Assembly (NCBI GenBank): GCA_002077065.1
Contig: NAJO01000040.1
Location: forward strand, 62,001-126,000
Origin: Cryoendolithus antarcticus
Lineage: Eukaryota > Ascomycota > Dothideomycetes > Cladosporiales > Cladosporiaceae
Length of the DNA stretch: 64,000 bases
Direction: 5' to 3'
How positions within the stretch are numbered: position 1 is the stretch's first letter; the number at the start of each line of letters is the position of its first letter. Both the position numbers and the translations under genes were made by a program. This document shows, piece by piece, positions 53,019 through 61,895 of this stretch. A model generated the notes under the pieces. That model did not search any database. It was given only the letters and a program-made list of their open reading frames with translations, and was not told where the DNA came from.

Positions 53019-54983
53019 CTAACCCCCTCCCACACCACCGGGAGAAGTGAGCAGGTGCTCGAACCAGTACTGCACCCGCTTTCTAAGCGCACTTCTCGCC
53101 ACGTCTTCAAATTCGCCTCTCCGAGGCACTTCCAAGCCCTCGTAGACGTACCAACCACGACCGTTATTGCTCAGGCGACCATGCCGCTTATACGAGAGAC
53201 CCCGGTCGATCGAGTGAGGTGCGCAGACTTGACTACGCGGCCAGATCCAGCTGCCGTGTCTCCGGAGAAAGAGAACGGATAGCTCGCGGGCATAGGCTTG
53301 GGGTTCATTACCCGATAGAAACCGCCTCGGTGGCTGAAACTTGTCTGGGCACAGACTGCAGTGGAATGCAAGGGTGAGGCGCTGAAATTCTTCGAGTCCG
53401 CCGTGGGACGTCTTGATATGCAAGTTGGCGAAAGTTGCTTGGAGATCGGCTCTCCGGTCTAAGGGCTTGGGGTTCGATGATGCACCTCGTCCATCTGGGT
53501 GGGGTCCAGTGCCACCCATGAGAGTATCCTCGTCATTGAACTGCTTCGCCTCGCCATCGTCAGGAACATTTGCTGCAGGAGCGGGTCCTCCAATCCCGTC
53601 CTTCTTGCCAGTATCTACAGTGACGTTCTCATGGTCTCTCGACGGACTGGGTTCCCCCGTTTCTGCAATCTCAGGTTGACTCGTGGCTGCCAAATCCTCG
53701 CCAGCCTCACTCATGAGAGTATCAGTCACGCCTGCGTCCAGAATTTGATGTGCTGACACGGACTTGCTCTCCGGCTCAGGGGTTGGTTCTGGCGTTCGCA
53801 GTTGTGGCGGCAATACTACTGCTGGCTTTGACTCCTCGGTCTCGCCTGGAGGAGGAGCGTCCGCAGTCTTGCTCGGGGTAATAGAGGGCTGCGGAGGGGA
53901 GGAAACGGGGTCTGTGATTACTGTCTCCTCGGACGCTACAGTGGTAGGTACCTTCGTATCTGCGGTGCCATCATGTGCTACTGGATGGTCGTTATTCGCT
54001 GAGAGCTGCTCTGACTCCTGTCGAGCGATCTTCTCGGACTTCATACTCTCGAGCTTGGAAGGTTTCCGCTTCAGTGAAGTTTCAGTGGGGATGGGGTCAG
54101 ACATCGCTATCTCCTTGGTCGTTGACGAAGCTACTGCGGTGGTACCACCTGCGCCACGACCAGCAGCTACTTGCTGCGTCTTCGTCGATGGCTGGTCCTT
54201 TTTTTGCTTCGCGATCTTCTCAGACTTCGTGCTCTCGAGCTTCAATGGCTTACGTTCGAGTGAAGAGTCGTTGGCAGGTTTCTTGTCATTAGCCTTGGAG
54301 GACTCGCTAGACGAGATCTTCGGTATTTGAGACAGATCTGGCTCTACTGTCTCTCGTTGGGCCTCAATTTCGGGTGTTTGCATAGCGGGAGTCGATGGGG
54401 TCGGTCGTGCTGATGCAGGCTCAGGCGCTTTGGTAGAAGCGGCGCTGGCTTGTCCTTCCTGCTTGGTGTCTGAACTAGCCAGTGTCACGGAGATCTGAGG
54501 CATCGGGTATGTCGCGGCGGCTAGTATTTTCGAAGGTCCAGTCTTCATGTCCTCCGTTGAAAATGCTGAAGACCTTCTCTCCAATAGCGGACGAGACGCC
54601 GTCAACTTCGTGCTTGTAGCTGGTGCATCTACACTCGCCGCGGTAGACGCCCCCTCGGCAACCGAGTCCCGCTGCTCAACGCGTCGCCCATTGACAAGCT
54701 CACTCAACGCCGGCTCCTCTTCCTCTGCTTTTCTTTTCTCCTCTCTTTCCCGCAATTTGATCCTCTTCCTCTCCTTCTTCGACGTCTGAGTACCCGGCAT
54801 GGCTGCAGGCTTCGGCTTCGTCTCCTCTACGACAGGTTCAGCGTTATCGAGTGAGGTATCGCTGGTGATGGAATGCTCGTGGAAGCAATGGCAGTAGTCT
54901 AGCAGTTTGAAAAGGACTCGGCAGACAAGAATGATGAGTAGAATGAAAAATATGGTCGTTACTGTTGCAACGTAGCTGAGCAT
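53019..54983 (-). CDS. Membrane-anchored, largely disordered hypothetical protein
   Basis: 654 aa. One N-terminal transmembrane segment (TTIFFILLIILVCRVLFKLL, residues ~9-28) is followed by a basic KKERKRIKLREREEKRK patch and a long Ser/Thr/Pro/Glu-rich region. That region contains a repeated module (SSLERKPLKLESTKSEKIAK and TSLKRKPSKLESMKSEKIAR, about 55 residues apart). The C-terminal ~130 residues look folded (FHCSLCPDKFQPPRRF, YARELSVLFLRRHGSWIW, WYVYEGLEVPRRGEFEDV). No known domain is recognised. The protein could tether something to a membrane, which is inference only. Confidence 0.55.
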   Translation of the reverse strand: MLSYVATVTTIFFILLIILVCRVLFKLLDYCHCFHEHSITSDTSLDNAEPVVEETKPKPAAMPGTQTSKKERKRIKLREREEKRKAEEEEPALSELVNGRRVEQRDSVAEGASTAASVDAPATSTKLTASRPLLERRSSAFSTEDMKTGPSKILAAATYPMPQISVTLASSDTKQEGQASAASTKAPEPASARPTPSTPAMQTPEIEAQRETVEPDLSQIPKISSSESSKANDKKPANDSSLERKPLKLESTKSEKIAKQKKDQPSTKTQQVAAGRGAGGTTAVASSTTKEIAMSDPIPTETSLKRKPSKLESMKSEKIARQESEQLSANNDHPVAHDGTADTKVPTTVASEETVITDPVSSPPQPSITPSKTADAPPPGETEESKPAVVLPPQLRTPEPTPEPESKSVSAHQILDAGVTDTLMSEAGEDLAATSQPEIAETGEPSPSRDHENVTVDTGKKDGIGGPAPAANVPDDGEAKQFNDEDTLMGGTGPHPDGRGASSNPKPLDRRADLQATFANLHIKTSHGGLEEFQRLTLAFHCSLCPDKFQPPRRFLSGNEPQAYARELSVLFLRRHGSWIWPRSQVCAPHSIDRGLSYKRHGRLSNNGRGWYVYEGLEVPRRGEFEDVARSALRKRVQYWFEHLLTSPGGVGGG

Positions 54984-55361
54984 GGTAGTGACATGTTCGA
55001 TGATGGATGGTAATGATAGTTGAGGGTATGTTATGAGAGCAAACGATGACCAGCTGTCGCAAGAATACTAAAGCCCCGTCGGGTGTTCCTGCAAAAAGAG
55101 CGGTACTGATCGTGAGGAAAGCAGTCGCACCGCTGTGCTCGCGCTCACCTTTGCTCTTGCGAAGATGCCGTTGTCTCATCGAAGCTTGCATGTCGCTTAT
55201 GCTGCTGCATAGCACGTCGTTGGAGAAGGCAAACGGTTGTTGAGCTTTACCTCGATGAAGAATGTCAGTCGGACAAATACTATGCTTCCACTACATGTCA
55301 GTCATCTTGGTATCGCAGTTCAGGGACACTGTACCATAGCCGTTTAGAGGATACTAGTATC
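54984..55361. other. Intergenic, no gene seen
   Basis: About 380 bp between two minus-strand genes, containing the promoter of the 53019 gene and the 3' flank of the PDI gene. Confidence 0.4.
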
Positions 55362-57041
55362 CTATAGCTCATCATGACCGTCCGCCTTTACCTCCTCCAC
55401 AAGTGGCTCCTCACCGCCTGTCTCAGCTTCCGCAGTAGGCTGCGCCGCCTTCGCACTAGCGTCCGCCATTAACTTCTCATAAGCCTCATCATCAAGCTCC
55501 TCAAACTCAAAGTCCATACCCTTAGGCATCTGCTCCTTTAGCTGGTCCGCCATACTTCCCCGACTCGACGGCTTACTTGCCAAAGGCTCCTTCGTCTCCA
55601 CCGGCGCAGCAGGCAGCTCCTCAACAGGCACAATCAGCCCCTCAGGCAACCTCGACTTCGCGCCATCGCCCATGCGGATCTCGTCGATCCAGGTCTCGAG
55701 TGCGTTATGCGAGTAGTCGGTGGAGATGTAGTGTCTGTACCAGCCGCGCTTGCCGTTGACGGCTACGAGTTGGATGTCGCGGCCGAGATTTAGTCGTGTG
55801 CGGAGGGCGGTGGCTTGGCTGTTGGTTGAGGGAAGCTGGTAGAAGGGGAAGAGGTTGCGCTTTGCGGCTTCGTGCTTGGCGTGGATTTCGCTTAGGGCGC
55901 CTACGACTTCGGTTGTGGGGTCGTTGCCGGTACCTTGGTCGAATTGGGACATGTCTTCGGACATGAGGGCGAGGATGCAGGTGCCTGATTTGGTGTTGAG
56001 ACATTTCTGCTGAAGTGACAGGCCTTCGGGGAGGGAGGTGATGGGTGGAGCAATGTCAGGGAGAGCGACAGGTTTCTGTTTCTCGACGATCGGCTCTGGT
56101 GACTCGGTCGGAGGGTTCATGTCGTCGAGAGTCTCTGTGGTCTGCGTCGCTGCTGAGCTGGCGCTTTCGGCGCTCTCGTGGGACGCGGATGCCTTGGAGA
56201 ACGATGAAGATGCCTTGCTACTTCTCGATGAGTCTTTCTTGGTAGAGGAAGCCTTCTTGCTCTTTGACTTCTTCGGTGCTGGATCTGGGTTTGGTGTTGC
56301 TACCTTTGACAAGAATGCAACCATAGGCTCCTTCTTCAACTCGCCGCTGTAAATGCTCGGCTCCGCATCTGCACTCGTGAGTATCATGAAAGTCGGGAAC
56401 TTTGTGACACCCATCTTGGCCGCTATTTGCGTCTCCTTGTCCCGTATCTGCGCGACCTTGACACTCCCCAAGAAGTCGATTGCCAATGCCTTCAAGAGAG
56501 CGCTGACAGTCCCCTTGTCCGAGAACAAAATCGCCTTCACCCCACTCTCCCCAACCCAAGTCTCATACTCCCCATCCTTCAACCTCGTGACATGGTTCGG
56601 GATCTTGTCAATCACCGCATCCACGATCCCCTTCGCCGTCCTCGGACCCTGGTACTCCTCCACCGCGGGTTTCCCAGCTTTCTTTCCCGGTCGCACGATC
56701 TTTAGCGTTGGGAAGCCCTTGACGTCCATCCCGCCACAGAATGGCTTATTGAGTTCATCATCGCAGTTCACTGCTGCGACTTTGGCGAGCCCGGCGAGGG
56801 ATTTGGCAGCTTTCTCGTAAGCGGGCTGGAGGTTTTTGCAGTGGCCGCACCAGGGGGCGTAGAATTCGAGGATGCTGGTGTGATTGCTGTTGGCTATAAG
56901 GGATTGGTAGTCTGTGCCGGAGACTTGGAGGACGGGAGAGCCTTTGGAGTAGAGACCTGCTGCGAGAGTGGAGGGGAGGCAGAGGAGGAGAGCTGCTGCT
57001 GTGAGGGCGAGCATCATTGGTGAGGGCATGGCTGGGAGCAC
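55362..57041 (-). CDS. ER protein disulfide isomerase, Mpd1/PDIA6-like
   Basis: A single exon of 559 aa. Signal peptide at residues ~1-28. The first thioredoxin domain has the active site APWCGHCKN (Cys65/Cys68). A second thioredoxin-fold region (VTKFPTFMILTSADAEPS) lacks the CxxC. A Ser/Lys-rich linker (~255-315) leads to a third, also CxxC-less, region. An acidic tail ends in HDEL, the ER-retrieval signal. Mpd1-type enzymes form and isomerise disulfides in secretory proteins. The low-complexity linker and third domain make it longer than yeast Mpd1. The start could be the second or third methionine without losing the signal peptide. Confidence 0.92.
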   Translation of the reverse strand: MLPAMPSPMMLALTAAALLLCLPSTLAAGLYSKGSPVLQVSGTDYQSLIANSNHTSILEFYAPWCGHCKNLQPAYEKAAKSLAGLAKVAAVNCDDELNKPFCGGMDVKGFPTLKIVRPGKKAGKPAVEEYQGPRTAKGIVDAVIDKIPNHVTRLKDGEYETWVGESGVKAILFSDKGTVSALLKALAIDFLGSVKVAQIRDKETQIAAKMGVTKFPTFMILTSADAEPSIYSGELKKEPMVAFLSKVATPNPDPAPKKSKSKKASSTKKDSSRSSKASSSFSKASASHESAESASSAATQTTETLDDMNPPTESPEPIVEKQKPVALPDIAPPITSLPEGLSLQQKCLNTKSGTCILALMSEDMSQFDQGTGNDPTTEVVGALSEIHAKHEAAKRNLFPFYQLPSTNSQATALRTRLNLGRDIQLVAVNGKRGWYRHYISTDYSHNALETWIDEIRMGDGAKSRLPEGLIVPVEELPAAPVETKEPLASKPSSRGSMADQLKEQMPKGMDFEFEELDDEAYEKLMADASAKAAQPTAEAETGGEEPLVEEVKADGHDEL

Positions 57042-57333
57042 TGGATAGCGAGAAGTGGATGTAGGAAGAGGGAGTACTCTTGAATACTACGAGTCACTAC
57101 ATACTCGTATGCCTACACGACCTGCAAGTTGTCCTCTTCATGCAATGCAATCAATAGCTACAACACCTGGCCCATGCTTCCACGAGGGTTTACCCCACAC
57201 TTTGTATGTGAAACACCGTCGTCAGGCACCAGGACCGCATGCTTTCTCATCCTCGTATCGCTGCCTACAAATACAAACATCACAAGTATAGTCGTCTCCC
57301 TACCCGTGACAACACCAACCTGTAGCAGCAATC
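57042..57333. promoter_or_regulatory. Divergent PDI/VTA1 promoter
   Basis: 292 bp between the head-to-head PDI (minus) and VTA1 (plus) starts. A CA-rich leader precedes the VTA1 ATG. A CCAGT..CCACGAGG stretch near 57165-57187 might include an unfolded-protein-response-like site, but I would not rely on it. Confidence 0.35.
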
Positions 57334-58578
57334 ATGGCCATCGATCTCCCTGCCGCGCTCAAGTCAGCAGACTGCCAGCGCTTCGCAACCCGCGCTGCTC
57401 AGCTCGAGAAGTTTCGCCCGATTGTCACATACTGGTGTAAGCGCATCGCACCAGAAGCTGTAGCACAAGGCTAAGTATTACGGCCAGGCGAGTACTACAT
57501 CCTCCAAATCATTCTCAATAAGCAACTCCACACCACCTCAGAAGAAGTCTCCAACTATGCTGTGCACTTGATGGATAAGCTTGAGGCATACAGATCTGAC
57601 AACGCTGCTAACGATGCTGTGGTTGATGATGTGGCGGCTAAGGCATATGTTGAGAACTTCGCGCTTGGGACGTTTGCACGGGCTGAGACGGAGCAGAGGG
57701 GTAATGTGGTGAAGAGGCAGACTGCAGATACGTTCCAGGCTGCTGCAACATTCTTGGACTTGCTGAGTATATGGGGTGCATTAGACGTGGAGGCTGCGGC
57801 AAAGAGCAAGTTCGCGAAGTTCCATGCCTTGAGGATCGCAAGGGCATTGAAGGAGGGAAAAGACCCGAATGAGACGAATCCGAAGACTGAGGAGCCTGTA
57901 CTGCCGAAGGAGCCGGATGACGAGGTTGAGCAGGAGCTGAGAGACTTAGAGAGGGAGGGCAGGGAAGCGACGTACAGGCCACCGACTGTGGAGAGTGCAC
58001 CGGACAGTCACCAGGCTTCGCGTGCGATCAGTACTTCTCGAGGGAGTCCGCCTCTATCGCTACCTACGCAGCCATCCGATGAGCCGCATGCTGGCAGAGC
58101 ACAAGATCGGAATATGGCCGAAGTTGACGCGGAAGATGAGCCGGAATCAGCGAGCAGGACTGCGTCGGTCGGCGGGGGCTACTTCCCCTCGGTCCCTACC
58201 GGCACTTCAGGCGACACACATCATGGCACTGCAGCCGACCCTCCATCGGACACGACCTTCGCAGCTCCATCCGCGGACCCATCAGACTTCTACAGCCTCC
58301 CTCCGTCAGCGCCCGCATTGCCAGTTCATAGCATACCTTCACCCCCAACACCTCAAGCTCCGATCCAGCCGCCACCGCAGCCTTATAGTCAAATACCACC
58401 TAGACCAGCAGCGCCGACGCCTAATGCAACGCGACCTTCAGCGCTACGAACAGACGATGACAGTGTAATGGCAGCGCAGAAGCATGCAAAGTGGGCTATC
58501 TCGGCGCTGAATTTTGAGGATGTGCCTACAGCCGTGGCGGAGCTGAAGAGGGCGTTGGAGAGCTTGGGAGGGCTGTGA
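57334..58578 (+). CDS. VTA1: ESCRT accessory protein Vta1 (LIP5)
   Basis: Exons 57334-57436 and 57488-58578 (51-nt intron, GGCTAAG branch) give 397 aa. The splice restores YWCEYYILQIIL in the N-terminal Vta1/MIT-like domain (residues 1-~155), which binds Vps60 and other ESCRT-III tails. A Pro/Ser/Thr-rich linker of ~190 residues follows. The C-terminal Vta1 helix pair (AQKHAKWAISALNFEDVPTA, LKRALESLGGL) dimerises and binds the Vps4 ATPase. Vta1 promotes Vps4 assembly for multivesicular-body formation at endosomes. Confidence 0.95.
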
Positions 58579-59263
58579 GTCACGTCCGGAACTGCTTAAC
58601 ATCTTACACGAGTCGACATCTGGGCGAAGGTGCCTTACACACAGTGGCCTTGGAGGTCTGGTGGTATGGTGCGTCCGAGAGACACTATTGTATGTCAAGA
58701 GTACACGTTTTGAGAGGTCGGGGACCCATGTCGACTACATCACGTGTTGGATGCGGTACCACGGTGGTGGTGATGAGGTAGCATTTCGGTCATGTGGGTT
58801 CTGTGGCAGGGGAGTACCCAAGGCTATACCCAGATGTTAGTATATATGAGCTAGTGTAGTCCATTGTACCATCACTGCTAGCTCTGATATCTCCATGTCT
58901 CTTTATCTCCAAGGTCAATGTCGGTCACGTTTGACTTGTTTGCCTTTTTGTCTGAGGCTCTCACAGTTGTGATGACTCGGATCCACGGGTAATGCCGGCG
59001 CTAGACGGAAACCGCGAACACCCAAGCTGCTTTACTGTTCACGAACCACTACACTACTGACTTCACACAACCCCCTCTACACGTCCAACCTCTGGATCAT
59101 CATACTTTCTTTTGAGTGCCGACCAGCCATCGACTGGCTCACACCTTCATACCTGCGCGCACAAGGAAGCGCATTCACGACACCCCCCCCCCCACCGCAG
59201 TAACCCCGCAGGCCGGGAGCAATACCCTCTACCACCCCTCCGATACCCCCCACACCCGTTACG
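58579..59263. other. Intergenic and MEX67 5' leader
   Basis: About 685 bp between two plus-strand genes. An 11-base C homopolymer occurs at about 59183-59193, about 70 bp before the MEX67 ATG. No other feature is recognised. Confidence 0.5.
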
Positions 59264-61416
59264 ATGCCTGGCCGTGGCAGCTCTGCCCCGAAAGCTGCAC
59301 CTCGAGGACCCGCCGCACTCCGTCGCGACAGACTTCGAAAGGACCGCGATGGGGATCTGGCCATGGATGTCGCAGTGAAGGGGCGTGCTGCACGTGTGGG
59401 CAAATCATCGCCAGTACCTACAGGCCCGCGCAGTGAAGGCTCAATGCGCAGCTCAAGAGGCGGATTGCTAAGTACTGGTGCTCAGCGTGCTATTCTCAAG
59501 CATGCAGGTGCAGGTGACATGGCGATGAAGGAGGGCCGGACGTCGCAGCCCCGCGGAAACTTGGAACTAAGGATCAGCAACTGGACCAAGAACAAAGCAT
59601 CGAGCAACCCGGACGGCGGCCTCAGCTCGCTTCTCTCATGGCTCGAGAAGAAGGCAAGCACGAGGCTGAGCTCAAGAGCTAGGAATGTGAAGATCAAGAA
59701 GGTATGTCGTCGCCGCTGCTCTTGCCCTACCGGACACTATCTACATCGCTCGCTCGACGCATCCGGTCCGCTCTCGTTTGCAGCCAATCTCAGAACGACG
59801 ACCGCGATTACTTGAAAGGCCTTGTGGATACTCCCTTTATATGCTAGACGCTTCTTGCTGGAATTACGACAATACTAACGTACGTACAGTCGAGAAAAGA
59901 CGGAGATGATGTGGTGATCAGTGTGCCAGCAGAGGACGTTGGTGCAGTGCTGAGGTTAGACGGCTACGTGTGGGCAGGAGTGAATGTCAGTGTGAAGAGG
60001 CTTACAGGTGACGGCAAGACGGCGGAGACGAACGATGCCACTGAGAAGACTCGCAACATGCTGAAGGGGGTGCTGGAGCGGCGATACAATGCTGATGCTA
60101 AGTTGCTTGACTTCAGTCAGCTTGCTTCAGACCCAGAGCTGCAGCAGGAAGCAGTGTTCAACTCGAAGAGCACTGCCAGCAAGTTCTTCCCGGCAATGAT
60201 GGTTGTTCTCGACAAGGCATTCGACTCGGTCAAAGATCGCGACGCTGCTGTACAGAGCGTCTCACTGGCAAACAACGAGCTGGCGGACCTCAAAGTAGTG
60301 AGTTCCTTGTCTGAGTTTCTCCCACAGCTCAAGAACCTGGACCTTTCGAACAACAAGTTTGAGAAGCTGGATCAACTCGTCCTGTGGAGGAAGCGGTTCC
60401 ACCACCTCGACCAACTCGTTCTCTCCGGCAACCCTATCGAGCAAGCAGATCCGACCTTCGCAACCACCATCATACAATGGTTCCCGAAGCTGCGCACTCT
60501 CAATGGCGTCCAGGTCCGGACTGACGAAGAAATTGCGAAGCGCGCAGAGGCTGGCGCTATTCCATTCCCGCTGCGCTCGGCATCTTTCCAGGACGAAGGC
60601 GGTATTGTGGTGGAGTTTGTCAAGAACTTCATCCTTGGCTTCGACACAGATCGCGCAGCATTGGCCAAGCACTATTACGACGACAAGTCCGACTTCTCTT
60701 ACGCCGTCAACACATCAGCACCTCGCGACCCTGCTGCGAGTGAGGCCGAGAAGGGCGACTGGGGCGACTACATCAAGAACAGTCGCAACCTCAAGAAGAC
60801 AAGCCATCCTGGTGCACGACAACATAGGCTTTTCCGCGGCACACAGGCAATTTCGGATGTCTTCGCTGGGCTGCCGAAGACGAAGCATCCGGATCTGGCG
60901 GCTGAGGCGAGGAATTACATGATTGAGGCGCACATCCAGCCAGGCGTGCCCGATCTCACTGGGCAGAGTCTGAGTGGTGTCGATGGGTTCATGATCACGA
61001 TGCATGGCGAGTTCGACGAGGTGGTTGTAGCGACCGGGCAGAGCAAGAAGAAGCGCAGCTTTGACCGGACTATCGTCATCGGCCCGAGTATGCCTGGCTC
61101 GCCTTCCCAGATACGCGTGGTAAACGACATACTCACGATCCGCGCGTATGGTGGTGCTCAAGCTTTCAGCCACGATAATTTCGAGGATTGGACTACGACC
61201 GCACCACCAAATGCCGACAACATCCCTCAATTCCCTGCCGGTGTCACCCTCGAGATCGCCGAGCAGATGGTCATTGAATTGCAGAAGCAAACTCGTATGA
61301 CTATTGGCTATGCGAAGGATTGCTTGGAGCAGGTCTCGTGGGACTTCGCGAGGGCTGTGCAAGCCTTTGAGAGTGTGAAGGGGAATCTGCCTGCGGATGC
61401 ATTTGTGGCTGAGTAG
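59264..61416 (+). CDS. MEX67: mRNA export factor Mex67 (NXF1/TAP)
   Basis: Exons 59264-59701 and 59890-61416 give 654 aa. The intron is 188 nt, the longest in the window, with a TACTAAC branch site before TACGTACAG. It has a basic N-terminal RNA-binding region (RNP-like: RGNLELRISNWTKNK, and DVGAVLRLDGYVWAGVNVSV) and leucine-rich repeats (VQSVSLANNELADL, LKNLDLSNNKFEKL, LDQLVLSGNPIEQA). An NTF2-like domain follows (residues ~330-540, binds Mtr2). A C-terminal UBA-type domain (QMVIELQKQTRMTIGYAKDC) recognises FG-nucleoporins. It carries mRNPs through the nuclear pore. Confidence 0.95.
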
Positions 61417-61895
61417 AGTGCGGCTACATGTGCGAAGGAGTCCATGGGAGAGGGAATGAGAGAGCGGAGAGGGTTACTGGTGGCGGTTTGAGCACTGCAT
61501 GTACTACAATGGAATTAGCGAGGCGTTGGAGGGACTGGGATGGAAGCGGATCAGATTGTTGGCGATTCTCTTTTGCGTGGCAAAGGAATGGCTGCGAGGT
61601 ATAGATCCACCAACACGCGCATGAGCGCTGCCTGCTTCCCGCAATGTCCACTCTCCCAGTCTCAGTGTCGCATTGCCCGCACCCGTGGTTCGACATGTGT
61701 AGCCCTGGAAATGTTTCACACCACGTGACCGATGTGCGGATCTTGCCGCTAACAAGCTGCACCTTCAAACACCTGAATCTACTGTCTACTGCACCATCTC
61801 TACGCCTGATCGCCACATTTGCGCCGCCACCAACTGCGTGCGCTCCGCCATCACCACCCTCCCTCCCTCATCGACACTCACCAGAGTGCATCACA
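61417..61895. other. Intergenic, no gene seen
   Basis: About 480 bp between MEX67 and PRP10. The leader before the PRP10 ATG is C/A-rich. Nothing else supported. Confidence 0.4.

Noticed and set aside
59183..59193. C homopolymer as a possible programmed-frameshift or regulatory site
   Set aside because: It lies in the 5' leader before the MEX67 ATG. A simple low-complexity run is the plainer reading.
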